A stretch of 64,000 bases of DNA from Hydra vulgaris (Eukaryota > Cnidaria > Hydrozoa > Anthoathecata > Hydridae), in assembly GCF_038396675.1 (NCBI RefSeq), contig NC_088922.1:68976001-69040000 (forward strand), given 5' to 3'. Of this stretch, positions 42,867-57,581 are shown one piece after another (the stretch's first letter is position 1; each line of letters opens with the position of its first letter). The translations under genes and the position numbers were made by a program. The notes below the pieces were generated by a model. That model ran no database searches. It was not told where the DNA came from and saw nothing but the letters and a program-made list of their open reading frames with translations.

Positions 42867-45556
42867 ATGAACTATAGAGATGTCATTCAAACAAATAAAA
42901 TTTCTGTAATAAAAGAGATGGGTTTGTACAACATTAATAAAACATTACATGTTCATAATCAAAATCTAAAAGAGGAGAAAAAAATTGTAAACAAATAAAA
43001 AGAAGTAAATGTTACTAGAAACGTACAGCTCAGTACAGCTGGTACAGAAAGGAAACAAAATGAAAAAAAAAAATATAATGAAGTATTATTAGTGAAAAAA
43101 GTTTTAAAGGATAATGTGGATACTAAAAATATTAATAAAGAGAATTTGGATCCTTGCAAACTTCAAATTAATATTAATTATATTAATACAAATAAAGATG
43201 GTGACGTGATCTTAAGTTGTATCAATGAGGAATCCAAACAAAACGTTTTTAATGTTATTAAAAAAATGAATGACAAATTGTCAATAGAAGAAGTTAATAA
43301 AGAAAAGCTATCAGTTAGAATTAAATTTATAGCTAAAATCAGTAAAGAATACTTACCCCAGGAACATGAACTTATAACAAATAAAATTATTAGTTAAAAT
43401 AGCTTGGAACAAGAGTCTAAGTTGGTTGTGATCAAAAGAAAAGTAGTTAAAAATGGTAATGCGGAACTGATTATCATGGATATGAACAATCAGTCTTATA
43501 AGTATATAACGGAGAAGAGAGATAATCATCTCTACATTAATTGGCAATCAGTGTATGTGAAGAACATGCAAACATCATCTATTGTTACAAATGTCAAAGT
43601 TACGGTCACTATGCTGACAAATGTCGTAGTAAAGTGAGTTTCTGTAGATTCTGTGCTGGAAGTCATGCTTCTAATGAATGTAAAAACAAAAAGAAAAAGT
43701 GTTGTGTCAACTGTTGTAAAATGAATGAAAGATTAGGGCAACCATGAAACACTTATGTGTACCATCTACCTCACTCAAAAATTGTCAAATATTCCAAGAA
43801 ATTGAAGGAAGAATTGAAAAAAACCTTGAATAGCAGTCAAAGAAATTCAAAAATATAAAATATGTGTTAATCAACACAAATTGACTGGGTAATAAAATGG
43901 ATGTAACTAGAAAATATGTAAGTAAATTCAAGCCTCACATATTTGCACTTGTTGAAACACATATTACTAATAATATTTAAAAAAAAGAATTTGAAATTGA
44001 AGGCTATAACAATTTAACATGTTTGTGAGAGAGTAAGCACAAAGGGGAATGTATATAATACTTTAGACATGACATTAAATTAACTAAGAGTCATAATAAA
44101 ATCAAAGAGGGTGACATCTGGGTTCTTAATGTAACTTTACAAATTTATAAACAAATGTTTAATATTTCAGTAATAAATAAATCTCAATTTTCTACAGTAT
44201 CTTTCTTGGATTTTTGGGACAAATGTGTAAATAATATTAGTGCCAAGTATAAGAATATTGTCTGCATGGGTGCTTTTATTTGAATATCTTAAAAAAATCA
44301 GGTATAAATGAAAAGTTCTCAAATATAAATCAAAATTACAACTTAAAGGTTTTCAATAATAGCCCCACTAAAATAACGGATACACCTAATATGTGTATTA
44401 ATTTATATATTAGTAATGTGTACTCAGAAGAAATTACACAAAATGATATAATTAAAATATCTGATCATGACTTTGTTTCCTGTAATCAAAAAATTAGTGT
44501 TGAAAAGAAGACTTACCTAAATTCAAATTAAAATCTTAGAACTAACAGTTCAAATCGAACCAAAATTATTAAATCCTATAATGAGATAGATTATGAAGAA
44601 TTAAGTGAACTGATTTTAGATACTAATGTGAATAGTAAAGAGCTTCAATCTAATATAAAAGATGTAAATAAAATGGCTGAACTACTTATACAAAATGTTC
44701 ATGTATCAATAAAATAGTTAAAACAAAAGAAGTGAAGAGTAAAAGTAATAAAAATCCAAAATGCTGGAAGGATTATTTATTGATAAAAGCATGTAATCAG
44801 TTAACAAAAGAATGGAACAAACTTAAGTATATGAAAAAAAATGGAACTGATCATAAAAAATGTAATGATCACTTTAAAATAGTTAAACATTGAAGAAATT
44901 ATAAGAGTTATTTTTTAAGATGCTTAAAGTCAAGGTTTCTTAAAAAAAAAATTGATGAGGTTAAACATGATGCTTAGCTTCATGTTTAATCTAACTGACT
45001 TATCTCTAAAAAATAAAAAGAATGTGCTTGAAGATATTGTATTTGAAGAAAATGCAAAAGTCTCTTTAAGTAATAAATATAATAAATTTCAAATTAAAAG
45101 TATTCAAGATATTGAAAAGTCAATTAAATCTGAGTCAAATTATAATGTTAAACAAAATATTCATATAGAAGATAACGTAAATGCTTTCAATGGTTTCAAA
45201 CAAATGAACAGAAATGATTTTGATAATATAGTTAAAAATATGAAGAACAAAAATTCAATGTGTGGAAATATAAGCGTAAAAATGTTTAAAAATATTTATC
45301 CAAGTAAAGCAGTGAAGTTATTAGAAGTAGTTAATTTGTCATTGAAGACTGGTATTGTACCAAAATCATGGAAAAAGTCCACAATAATACCAATCCCTAA
45401 AACAAACTCACCTAAACAACTGCAAGATTTAAGACCAATCAATATGTTGCCTGTGTAAGAAAAAATCATTGAAATATGGGTTTATAAGCAAGTATTGGAT
45501 TATTTTGAATCAAATAATTTATTGTATAAAAATAAATTTGGTTTAGGAAAAAATAT
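42867..45556 (+). pseudogene. I/Jockey-like retrotransposon with gag-type ORF1, endonuclease and truncated RT
   Basis: ORF1 starts at ATG 42867 and is kept in frame past stops at about 43000 and 43395 to about 43540. After a frameshift it shows zinc knuckles: CYKCQSYGHYADKC (about 43580), CRFCAGSHASNEC (about 43641), and a third CVNC (about 43710). These bind the element RNA. The endonuclease follows at about 43895-44530: KFKPHIFALVETHIT, YFRHDIKLTKSHNKIKEGD, then a SDH motif in IKISDHDFVSCNQ (about 44455). RT begins at about 44550 with a 168-codon open frame (44952-45458) containing NKNSMCGNISVKMF and KSWKKSTIIPIPKTNSPKQL, then DLRPINMLPV. It stops abruptly in the NLLYKNKFGLGKNI region at about 45556, before the catalytic motif, where other DNA begins. 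Confidence 0.88.
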
Positions 45557-45745
45557 TTGATATTTCCCAACTATACTTCAAAACTTGCCAACTGAAGTGC
45601 TAAATATACAATTATGCCCACTCAAAGGCATATATAACAGCTTTGGGAACGAGGAAGGGGGGGGGAGAGGAGTGTTGCATAAAAAACAACAATACTGAAT
45701 TCAATCTGATGTTTCAACTAAATGTTCAGGAACATTTGCAAGAAA
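45557..45745. other. Junction DNA with a G9 tract
   Basis: Between the truncated RT and family Y copy 2 lies about 190 bp with an A-purine-rich strand and an uninterrupted G run (about 45657-45665), unusual in this AT-rich window. It may belong to the untranslated or N-terminal part of copy 2. Confidence 0.4.
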
Positions 45746-47160
45746 GAAGGAATTATTAAAGTATTTCCAACATAGCTTTACAAGGATATGATATAGTACA
45801 GGCTTACGGGAAACAGCTTCAATTGCGTCGGCAGCTTGGATGGATGCAGAAATAATTAAAGAAATCAATAACAAGTTAGTTATTGATCACAACAAAGCCA
45901 AGCGAGCTCAAGAAAAAGTTATGTAGTCTCTTTCAATAGAGTTTTACACTCAATGCAGGACTAGCATTATTGATTGCATTTTTTTTTTATAGCAGAATAA
46001 ATAATACAAAAGTTCCATTAAAAGCTAAAGGTTCGACTAAATAATATCCTGTTACAATCAAAGAGAAACATTATACAGTATATCAAGGGCCCGGTGGTAG
46101 GAATCTTTTCCATTTCACCTGAAAAATTCTTAAACATATGAAACATGATGATGTAATTGCTCAGAATACATATAAGTTTTTGAAAAATAATAGTACCAAT
46201 AAAAGCTTAAAGGTGCAAGGTGGTAATTCTACTAGTGTTAACTCAGGTGGTCAGGGGAGTTAACTCAGGTGGTCAGGGGATCAATACACAAGCTGAAAGT
46301 GATATTAGAGAGAAAACTAAACTGACTGGTCAATTGATGACAACTCTTGATGGATAGACTCCATCAAGAGTTGTCATCAGCAGCAGCAAAGGGAGAAACA
46401 GTATCGGAAAATTATTAAATGACGTAACAGCTCTGAAAATAATCCATGCTTTTATTTGAAAAATTGATGTTGGAAATACACCCACAGACTTGGCTTTACT
46501 TGATATTTGGCTAATTAATAATTCGAAATGGTTGACAACTGCGAACAGAGTTTGCACAGATTGGGTCTCAAAACATGAATTTGAAGGCGAAAATTTAAAA
46601 AATCATTTAATTAATTAGTGAGTTCGTTTTGGGACTTTACATGTCTATGTGGTTTAAAATTAAAGTCAGGTTTACTAAAGGACCGACACGCATTCTTTAT
46701 CAGTTTCTGAAACATTAATCAAGTGAAGTAATTACAATTATTATGCCAACAGCTTAACGTTTAGCTTGGTGTGCTTTCCGTCATACGGACCTGCTCTGCT
46801 CAGAAAATGTAGAGGAAAGAAAGAATGGTATAGAATTAATTGTGAAAATTAGAAGCCCGATGACAAAAAATTTCAAACTGGTGATAAAAATGTGAGAGCT
46901 AGAATAATTCCAGAAATATAATCTGACGCAACAACACTTATACAGCTAATCTTCTATATGCCTATTTTTACTTGCGATCTGACAACAGAAATATAAAACA
47001 GATTATATTTGAGCCAATAAATGTTCTAGATTGGTTTTGTCATAGGCAGTCAATGGAAATGCGAGTTAAACAGGTAACGGAAGCAGCAAACAAAGCTTAT
47101 TCTCATTAAAAAACAGAAGTTTTAAAAGAGGGCATGATTCCTCAAAGAAAGATTTGATCT
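45746..47160 (+). pseudogene. Unclassified repeat-borne protein family Y, copy 2
   Basis: A more decayed relative of 41360-42714 in the same orientation. Readable in order: AKRAQEKVM (about 45898), EFYTQCRTSIIDCIFF (about 45940), KEKHYTVYQGPGGRNLFHFT-like words (46060-46125), HDDVIAQNTYKFLKNNSTN and VQGGNSTSVNSGGQG (about 46213-46257), the counterpart of GGDSTNSMTG; then WLTTANR (about 46530), SMWFKIKVRFTKGPTRIL (about 46650), RLAWCAFRHTDLLC (about 46762), and the C-terminal QSMEMRVKQVTEAANKAYSH (47050-47109). A 22-base direct duplication (GTTAACTCAGGTGGTCAGGG, 46237-46277) and a perfect palindrome (46336-46378) interrupt it. Several sections are missing. Function unknown. Confidence 0.55.
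46336..46378. repeat. Perfect 19-bp inverted repeat with 5-base loop
   Basis: GATGACAACTCTTGATGGA (46336-46354) is exactly inverted at 46360-46378 around TAGAC. It lies within the decayed family Y frame. Confidence 0.95.
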
Positions 47161-47592
47161 AAATGAAAAAATTAAAAAATATATAAATTTTGTTTTGTTA
47201 AAAAAATTATAATAAAAAGCATTTTTATTATAACTATTTATAGCTGATTAAATAAATAAATAAATGATAAATAAATGATAACTAAATGATAAATAAATGG
47301 TTATAAAAAGAAACTATTATAAATGTTTTAATAATAATAGATTAAAAAAAAAAAAAGATTAAAAACAAAGTTCAAGCCGTCAAAAATATAGAACCAAACG
47401 CAAAAATTTGCAGTTCTCGTAATTTTCCGCGAATTTAAATGAATTTAAAACCACGCCTCCCTGTAGCTTAATCATTTCGGATTTTTTAATCTAAGCCTTT
47501 TTTTAGTAATATTACATAAAAGTACAAACTTTCAGAATACAGGATTTTCAACCCGGAAGAAAAAAATGGTATGACACACCCTGAAATGTATA
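47161..47592. repeat. AT-rich spacer with AAATAAATGAT repeats
   Basis: About five short units of AAATAAATGAT/AAATGATAAAT occur at about 47246-47300, then A-rich DNA with no gene. Confidence 0.7.
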
Positions 47593-49427
<1,835 letters not shown>

Positions 49428-49429
49428 AT

Positions 49430-51900
49430 TCTAATTCAAATATCCACTTGCCTGGTTTTAAAATATTATCACTTGCGAAAGCGAAAAAGCGAGGTGGCGG
49501 TTTGCTTATATAAAAGAAAGTTTATTACGAGGTTTGACATGTGTACTTCTAATGAAGATAAAGAGATTCTAACAATTCAAATTTTAACCAAAAAAACTAA
49601 CAATATACTTTTAAGTTGTAGCTATCCCCATCTTCTGGCGTAATTGAATGTTTTAACAACTATTTAATTACAACAATTATTTAAAAAACTGACCGAAAAA
49701 GCAAACAAAACTATATAATTGGTAATTTCAACTTAAATCGTTTAGAATACCACATCAAGTACACCATAAAAACAAATCGTTTTTAAACGTATCTACAACG
49801 AAGCAAATTTATCATTGTTTTAGGAGCAACTGTGATTGCTTTATTGGAATAGTGTTAACACTTCATCTGACGTTAACTTAGCTAACAACCAATTCCTAAA
49901 ATCTTTTTATAAAATATATGATGCTAACTTTCCAAAACTTAAATCAAATCTAAAACCGAAAAATGTAAAATCGCTATGAATTACGAACAGTCTAAGGAAA
50001 TCTTCAAGAGTCAAACAAAAATTATACATTAAAAATTTAAATTTAAATTTAAAAACCATCTACAAGAATTATGCAAAAGTTTTTGAAAGACTTAAAAAGA
50101 ATTTAAAAAAATAAATACTATTCTAATTTACTTGAGCAAAACGAAAATCATTCCAAACGCACATGGCAAATTCTAAAAGAAATTACTAGTAACACTAAAT
50201 CTAAATCATGCGCTTTTAAAAATGGTATTAAAATTAATGATGAAATCATATATGATTCTCATGAAATAGCAATTGAACTAAACAATATTTTTTGTCTCAG
50301 TTGGACCTAGTTTAGCAAAAAAAATTCCAAATATAAAAAAAAATTGATATCTCGTCCGTAGCAACAACTAATCATGATTCTTTTTAATTATCACTTGAGG
50401 AATTTGAAACTGCTTTTAATATGCTAAAACCAAACAAAGCGAGTGGTTTTGATGATATAAATAGCAAAATAATTAAAAATTCAAACGAAGTTATTTAAGA
50501 CATTCTTTTTAAGATTTTTTCATCTTCAATAAGACAAGTAGTTTTTTAAGTTTAAAATAGCAAAAGATACACCGATATTCAAAGGAGGAAATCTAACAAA
50601 TGTTAATAACTATCGCACTATATCTGCTCTTCCAGTTTTTTCAAAATTTCTAGAAAGAATTATGTATAACAGAATTTACACACATCTTACTAACAATCAT
50701 TTGTTATATAACCATCAAAGTGGATGTTAAAAAATAACTCTACAGAACACGAGATTCTCTAGTTAACACGTAGTATTACTGAAACGTTTGAAAAATCTGA
50801 GTATATCTTAGGCATCTTAATTGACTTATCTAAAAACTTTGATAGTATAGACCATGAAATTCTTTTTAAAAAACTCAAAAATTACATAATCACTGGAAAT
50901 GTTCTTAAATGGTTAAAAAGTTATTTAAATGGTCGCAAACAATTTGTATCCGTTGGCGCTCCTTCACCAATGAATTTGCTAAAGATTACCTGTGGTGCTC
51001 CACAAGGATCAGTTCTCGGACTTCTTCTTTTTCTCATATATATTAACGATATTCATAAAGTATCCAGATTAGAGACAATAATGTTTGCCGGTGATACAAA
51101 CCTTTTTTTATCACATAACAACATCCCTGCACTGTTTCAACTTATGAATTTAGAATTAAACAAGATTTCTTAATGGTTTAAATCAAATAAATTATCGCAT
51201 AACATTAAAAAACTAATTGGACTTTCTTTCATCCACTTTCTAAAAAAAATTAATTCCTAACAAAATGCCATCCCTTGTAGCATATGTTACAAAATTTTTA
51301 TATGTTACAAAAAAAAAATTAATTCCTAACAAAATGCCATCCCTTGAGCATATGTTACAAAATTTTTAGGTGTTTATGTTGATGGAAACCTTACTTGGAA
51401 ATTTCACATTGAAAATTTATGCAACAAAGTCTAAAAAATAATAGGAATTTTATAAGGTAAGAAGCTTTTTGAATAAGAAAATTCTAACTCAATTATATTT
51501 CCCTTTTATTCACAACAAAAGTACCAACAAAAGCAAACTTGAATCTCTTCATCTTCATCAGAAGCACATAGCACTTTTAATAAATTTTAGTGAACGTTTT
51601 ACCCATGCAAAACCTCTATTAAGAAAAATGAATGCACTAAATATATATCAACTTAATATTTATAATGTACTATGTTTTTATGTAAAATCAGTTCTTTCCG
51701 GGTTTCTTTTCATAATTTGTATTTGTCAAAAGATAAAAATAAATACATTCAACGCGACGATAATTTTATTAAGCAGCCATATTTTCAAACAAATTATAGT
51801 AAGTTTTGCATTGCTTTTCGCGAACCATTTTTATGGAGCAAAATAGTTTAAAACATTTAAAAACTTAAAGAATCGATTTTTACAATTGATGATTTGGTAT
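49430..51900 (+). pseudogene. CR1-like retrotransposon, endonuclease to C-terminus, decayed (family A)
   Basis: It starts inside the endonuclease ([20 protein letters not shown], then GLLI; 49453 onward; GNFNLNRLEYH at about 49721). The linker (about 50000-50500; NKASGFDDIN) is followed by RT blocks: NVNNYRTISALPVFSKFLER (about 50603), LSKNFDSIDHEIL (about 50827), CGAPQGSVLGLLLFLIYIND (50988-51047). The catalytic motif reads FAGD instead of FADD (about 51078-51090), so one metal-binding aspartate is lost. The C-terminal domain is seen at 51469-51846. A 66-bp tandem duplication lies at 51244-51367. Many frameshifts. The 3' end is near 51900. Confidence 0.85.
51244..51367. repeat. 66-bp tandem duplication in the RT C-terminal region
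   Basis: AAAAATTAATTCCTAACAAA followed by ATGCCATCCCTTG and CATATGTTACAAAATTTTTA occurs twice, starting near 51246 and 51314. Confidence 0.92.
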
Positions 51901-51932
51901 TATGCTTTTAATATATATATAAACAGGGTGCC

Positions 51933-52074
51933 GAAAAAGTTCCCGTACAAAAGTATAATTTAAAAAAATTTTCTGAATGGTGTTTTCTTTCAATATACAG
52001 TGTGTTTTTAGTATTTATTTGTATTGCTTCGTATTCTTTTAATATTTTTTTGTATTATTTTGTTTTAAATTAAA

Positions 52075-52076
<2 letters not shown>
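51933..52076. other. Possible orphan transposon end
   Basis: ACAGGGTGCCGAAAAAGTTC at 51927-51946 resembles a mariner-type terminus, but no inverted partner was found in the window. The rest is AT-rich. Confidence 0.35.
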
Positions 52077-52153
<77 letters not shown>

Positions 52154-52155
52154 TA
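52077..52155. repeat. (TA)n microsatellite
   Basis: TA array with one phase slip near 52127. Between 52156 and 52480 lies DNA containing a GC-richer stretch (about 52215-52280) of unknown origin. Confidence 0.95.
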
Positions 52156-52479
52156 TTTTATTATACTTTACTTTAACATTTAACAAAATTTACAATAAGA
52201 AAGATCGTACGTATATAAGAAATGGCCAGAGCGAGAAGAAGACGCATATCGTCTTATCGCCGAGCCCCGTTTACATTGTCGCCTTCAGTTTATAAAACAA
52301 ATTAAAAATTAAAAGTTAAAAAGTTACAGGTTGAAACTTATATAGTAAATTATAATATATTACAAATATTAAATCGTATAATAAGATATATATTTTTCTT
52401 TTAGCTATTTATTTTTCATTTTTATAAGAAGGAAATAAGAAACAAATCAAAGTAAAAATAAGTGAGTAATGATGACTTT

Positions 52480-54560
52480 TTTCTGTTTAATTTGTTTAGG
52501 TACTAATTTAAAAAATCTTTTTTAAGACTGAAGTTATTTTCTAATTGAAACCGTTTAGATTCTCTTTTGAATTTTTTTGGGAAATAGTCTAGAAGAGTTT
52601 TATTTTTAACAATATTTTTAAAAAACTTTTTCATATAAATGGTCCACGGTTTTGAATTTGAAATGAACTGATTTTAAAATAAGATCTTGGAACAACAAAA
52701 TTATTAGTTGAAAACTTTGTGGGGTATTTATGAGTAATTTTGGTGAAGTATTATTATATATTATGAGGTAAACCATGGTTATTAACTTTGAGTGCTTTAA
52801 GTTCCATTAATATTCCTGTTGACACCAAAAATAATTCTACTTGCATGTTTTTGTTTGCTATAGGTTCTTTCAAGCTTTCCGTAATTGGTACTTCCCCATG
52901 CAATATTGGAATAGGAAAGATAACTATAAATAAACAAAAAATGTATATTTTTTAAAGATTCAATATTAAGAAATGGTTTAACTTTATATAACATTAAGAT
53001 ATTTTTGGAGATTTTGTTTTCAATAGATTTAATATGATATTTCCATCATATATTTTCATCTATAATCACTCCTAGAAAGTTAAACGTTGACTCTTTTAAT
53101 AACTGTTTTATTCATGAAGAGATTATAGATTAAGAGATTATGAAGAGGTAATTTTAAAGAAAGGTTATCTCTCCGACAAGGTTTGTGGAATAAAACAAAT
53201 TTAGTTTACCCAACAATATATTTACTGAAAGTTTATTATTTGTAATCCAGTAATTTATTTTTAATAATTATTCGTTAGATATTCTAAATAGGTCTTTTAT
53301 ATTATTGTTTGAATAAAAAAAATTTGAATCAGCAGTAAATTAATTAACATTACAAATTTTGGATACTAGATATAAATCATTTTTATAGAGTAGGAATAAT
53401 AGTGGGCCTAAGAATGATCCTTGGGGAACACCAGAAGTTATATTATGTTTTTCTGTTTTATTTGCTGCATATATTATGCACAGGTAACTTTTAAACAATA
53501 GTAAGTTATTGTTTAGTATTTCATACAGTTCTAGTTTTTTATAAGAATATTATGGCTAACAGTGTCAAATGCTTTTCACAATGCAATAAAAACTCCTAAT
53601 GTATAGCAATCATTATTGAACCCATTGTATATATAATTTATTAGCTCGACCACCGCATGATCCGTTAAGTGATTCTTTATGAACCCCAATTGTTTATTAT
53701 ATTGCTCTTAGTTAAATAACTATTGAATCTGTCATAAATTATTCGTTTTAACAGTTTTGAGAAACATGGTAAGATAAAAATAGGTCTATAATTAGACATA
53801 TTTGAGTCATCGCCAGATTTAAAAATAGTTATGATCTTAGCAATTTTTTATTTCTCTGGTACAATTCTGAATTTTGGTAAAAGGTTAAAAATGTAAAACA
53901 GTGACGGTTCAATAACATCAAACACTTCTTTAACAACATTCACGCTAATTTTATCTATGCCAGCGCATTTATTACTTTTTAAGCAGTTGAAGGCATTTTG
54001 CAACTCACTTAAGTTTAATTTTATTTCTTTCATAGATATATTGGTTGATTTTATTTAAGATTCAAAGTTTCAAAGTGTTTTTTGGGATTTTATCAGCTAA
54101 CGATGGCCAATATCAAGAAAAAATTTGGTGAGTTTTTTAATTCTAGCTTCTTTATTATAAATCGTTTCGCGGTCAACTAAAAGTTTTTGTGGCAAATTGT
54201 TTTTCGGACATTTATATTTTTCCGATGATCTGCTTAATCACATTCAATGTTTTTTGTGTATTTCCGCGTGCTATTTTCAACAACCTTGCATAATAATTTT
54301 TTTTTCGTGTTTCTTTGTTTTTTCAAACATATTTTTATATGTTTTATGTTTTAAATACTTTTCATAAAGTTTTTGTTTTCTCTTTGATGATTTATACAAA
54401 CCTTCCGTCATCTATGGGTTTAAAAGCGAAATAGAATTTTAATTTTTTTTTTTCACTGGAAATGCCATTTCATAGAGTTCAATCGAGAAAACTGTGCCAA
54501 AAATAATTCTTACGCATTATTCGTATCTTCAGATTGCAATATAGGATTTCAATCAGTTTT
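52480..54560 (-). pseudogene. CR1-like retrotransposon, linker to C-terminus, decayed (family A relative)
   Basis: Reading leftward, the basic linker (NYYARLLKIARGNTQKTLNV, about 54300-54240) is followed by a DNA-binding-like stretch (LQNAFNCLKSNKCAGIDKIS, 54008-53949), early RT, SGVPQGSFLGPLLFLLYKND (about 53445-53390) and the catalytic motif as TADS in place of FADD (about 53330), so it could not polymerise. The C-terminal domain includes YLSYSNIAWGSTNYGKLERT and KQKHASRIIF (52920-52820). Stops and frameshifts are frequent. It faces the copy at 49430-51900 tail to tail, with a TA array between. Confidence 0.8.
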
Positions 54561-54654
54561 TTCAGATAAAAGATTTCGAAAGATTTTATTGATTTGTTAA
54601 TACAACATTTAACATTTATACAATAACATTAATACAATAACATTTTTTTTTTGT

Positions 54655-56304
54655 TGGAAGCGAAGAACGTCTTTGCTTCCAACAAGGCTGCAAGCAGCCA
54701 CTAATTAAAGTTGGTAGTTACTGAAAGAAAAAAGGTGAAGATTGTAGAGCAAGATAACGATTGACGGACAACTTAAAAGATTGCAAATTATATGAATCAG
54801 GAAAGCAAGATGAAGGAAGCGAATTCCAAAGAGCTGATGTTCGAGGGAAAAAACTAGACATATAAACGTTTTTGGAGCACTTAGGAACAATCACAGAAAA
54901 AGGATGACACTTAATTGAATGACGAGTAACACGAGAATGAATTATAGTAGATGGCACAAGAGACGCTAGCTCTTTACAGCAGTGCCCATTGTAGTATTTG
55001 TAGAAAAGAGAAAGAGAAGCAACATTGCGACAATGTGATAATGGTTAGAGGTTGACTGCAAGAGCAGGTCCAACTATGTTTACAATGCGTTTTTGCACCT
55101 TGTCTAGAAGAAAAAGGGCATCATTAGAAGATCCGCCCCAGATATGACAACAATATTCCATACAATGCCGGATTTGAGATTTATAGAGATAGAGAAGAGA
55201 ATCCGAAGTAAAAAAGTGACGAGCTCGACAAAGAGATACAACCTTAGCAGATGCTAATTTTGCAACTGATTTAATATATGGTTTCCAAGAAAGATTAGAA
55301 GTAAGAGTTATTCCTAGAAGATGAAGAGTAGGTAACTCATCGAGTACATCACCGTTCATAAATATAGGAAGACCTAAATTATTGCGATAACGATTAGCTG
55401 AAAAAAACTGAGTTTTATCTGAATTAAAGTTCACCAGCCACTGTGAGCCACATCCTATAGCATTAGTGAGATCCTTTTCAAGCTTAAATGTCTCCTCCAA
55501 GCAATCAGAAGGAGTTGGTTTTTTATCACGACAAGAATAAATGGTAGTATCATCAGCAAACAATTCCACCTTAGATGTGAGAATATCTGGAAGATCATTA
55601 ATGTAAATTAAAAAGAGCATAGGGCCAAGGATAGAACCTTGAGGAACCCCTGAAGTTACAAAATAAGAAGAAGAGTGTTGTCCATCGAGGGCAACTTTTA
55701 TGCTACGATTGGAACGGAAGGATTCAATGATCTCAAAGATGTTGCCGGATACACCACAAGAAGAAAGCTTATGGAGAAGACCAGCATGCCAAACTTTATC
55801 AAAAACTTTTGAAATGTCAAGAGCAATGGCCTTAATCTCTCCACCTTTATCTAATGCACGACAAAACCTGTCAGTTATTACTGTAAGCAAATCTGCTGTA
55901 GAACAAGAAGATCGAAATCCATAATGATGGTCAGAAAGTAAGTTATTAGATTCAAGATGAGAGATTAAGTGTTTGATAATTAAAGATTCAAAAACCTTGC
56001 TTATGATAGGAAGGAGACTTATGAAACGGTAGTTAGACGAAACAGATCGCTCTCCAGAATTTTTGAAGATAGGGATAACAGATGCCGCTTTCCAACAGGC
56101 TGGAAAGCAAGACTCTTATAAGCACTTGTTGAATAGTTTTGAGAGTACAGACGACAGCTACGGAGAACACTTATGCAAGACAATAACAGGTATGTTGTTC
56201 GGGCCACAAGCGGTAGAAGAGTCTAGGCAGGAAATCACTTTAGATAAAGATGCTGGAGTAATATGAATATCAAGCAAATGATCAACCTGTTTGTTGACAA
56301 TATC
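54655..56304 (-). pseudogene. Jockey/CR1-like retrotransposon, RT and 3' end (family C)
   Basis: This is the best preserved family C copy. Reading leftward from the insertion point at 56304: SCLDSSTACGPNNIPVIVL-type words (about 56225-56165), an early RT block with frameshift near 56020-55900, an open frame 55890-55045 with KAIALDISKVFDKVWHAGLL, SGVPQGSILGPMLFLIYIND (about 55660) and the catalytic FADD in ELFADDTTIYS (about 55570-55540), then MEYCCHIWGGSS and KVQKRIVNIVGPALAVNL. The last block (about 54957-54718) reads RVTRHSIKCHPFSV and ALWNSLPSSCFPDSYN and ends in TAA. The upstream half is at 63698-64000; a 7.4 kb transposon separates them. Splicing out that element and one 2-bp duplication keeps the reading frame. 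Confidence 0.92.
54657..54703 (-). promoter_or_regulatory. 3' UTR stem-loops of the family C retrotransposon
   Basis: GTTGGAAGC (54654-54662) pairs with GCTTCCAAC (54674-54682), and GGCTGC (54685-54690) pairs with GCAGCC (54693-54698). The first stem is followed in element orientation by an A run and short TTATTG-type repeats. 3' stem-loops next to a short tail serve as RT recognition signals in several non-LTR families; that role here is inference. Confidence 0.6.
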
Positions 56305-56705
56305 CCCAGCAAACATGACAACGTTGAATCAACGTTGAAAACCGATCGCAAAAGATGTTGCGGAAACGTTGACAAAGTAATCGATTGTGCAAAGATATGT
56401 AACGTTGTTTAGTAGACGTTGATTAAACGTTATTGCGTAACGTTGAGAAAACGTTACTAAATGACGTTACAAAAGCGTCGCAACTAAACGTTGAAAAAGC
56501 GTTGCATAAAAAGCGTTGTATAAACGTCGCAACTTAACGTTGAAAAAACGTTACTTAAAAAGCGTTGCATAAACGCTGTTAAAGCAGTCTATTTTGCAAG
56601 GATATGTAACGTTGTTAGTAAAACGTCGATTTAACGTGGCTCAAAGACGTCGAGTAAAGGTTGAAATATAACGTTGAATCAACGCTTAAATGCGCTGTAT
56701 AAAAT
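56305..56705. repeat. Left arm: AACGTTGA-type degenerate repeats
   Basis: More than a dozen AACGTT, AACGTTGA, AACGTCG and AAGCGTTG words occur at irregular spacing of roughly 15-40 bases. The inverted counterpart is at 62450-62689 plus 63350-63697. Clustered palindromic words near both ends suggest transposase binding sites. Confidence 0.9.
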
Positions 56706-57119
56706 CTCGCAAAATTTTATTAAACGTAATTAAACGTGGCTATAATATATACTGAATTGGCAAATAAAACTAAATTGTAATTTGAACTCTGCCCTCCCAA
56801 TATTTCCAAAATCAATTTTTAATACAAACAGTAATAAACAATGATAAATATAAAAGAGCTTAAAATATACAGCTTATAGATATATATAAAAATATTATTA
56901 TTTTCTTTAAATTTTATGTGTGTGAGTGTTTGCATATATATTTATGCAATATATAAAAATACAATTAACAGGATATCGTATCGATAGGCCAGGATATCAT
57001 TGAGAAACAGAATCTAAATCAAAAAACAAAACTTGTACCATTAGTGGTGTGAAAGCAAATATAAAAAAAAATGTTATTAAATTAGTATAATTATTATTAA
57101 ATTTAAAAAGTAAAAATAA
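56706..57119. other. AT-rich DNA, no feature
   Basis: Interior of the 7.4 kb element. Nothing recognised. Confidence 0.4.
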
Positions 57120-57478
<359 letters not shown>

Positions 57479-57581
57479 TATAAAATATATAGATAAATAA
57501 TATACATATTAAAATTTTCTGCTTATTTGAAGCAATTTTCCTGTGAATTTTCTTTAACAAACTCATGCAAATGCTGTTATG

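Noticed and set aside
43541-43747. Cellular zinc-knuckle RNA-binding protein
   Set aside because: The frame is continuous in position and orientation with an endonuclease and RT, so it is the ORF1 of a retrotransposon.
51927-51960. Second mariner copy starting with ACAGGGTGCCG
   Set aside because: No inverted partner and no transposase nearby; recorded only as a possible orphan end.
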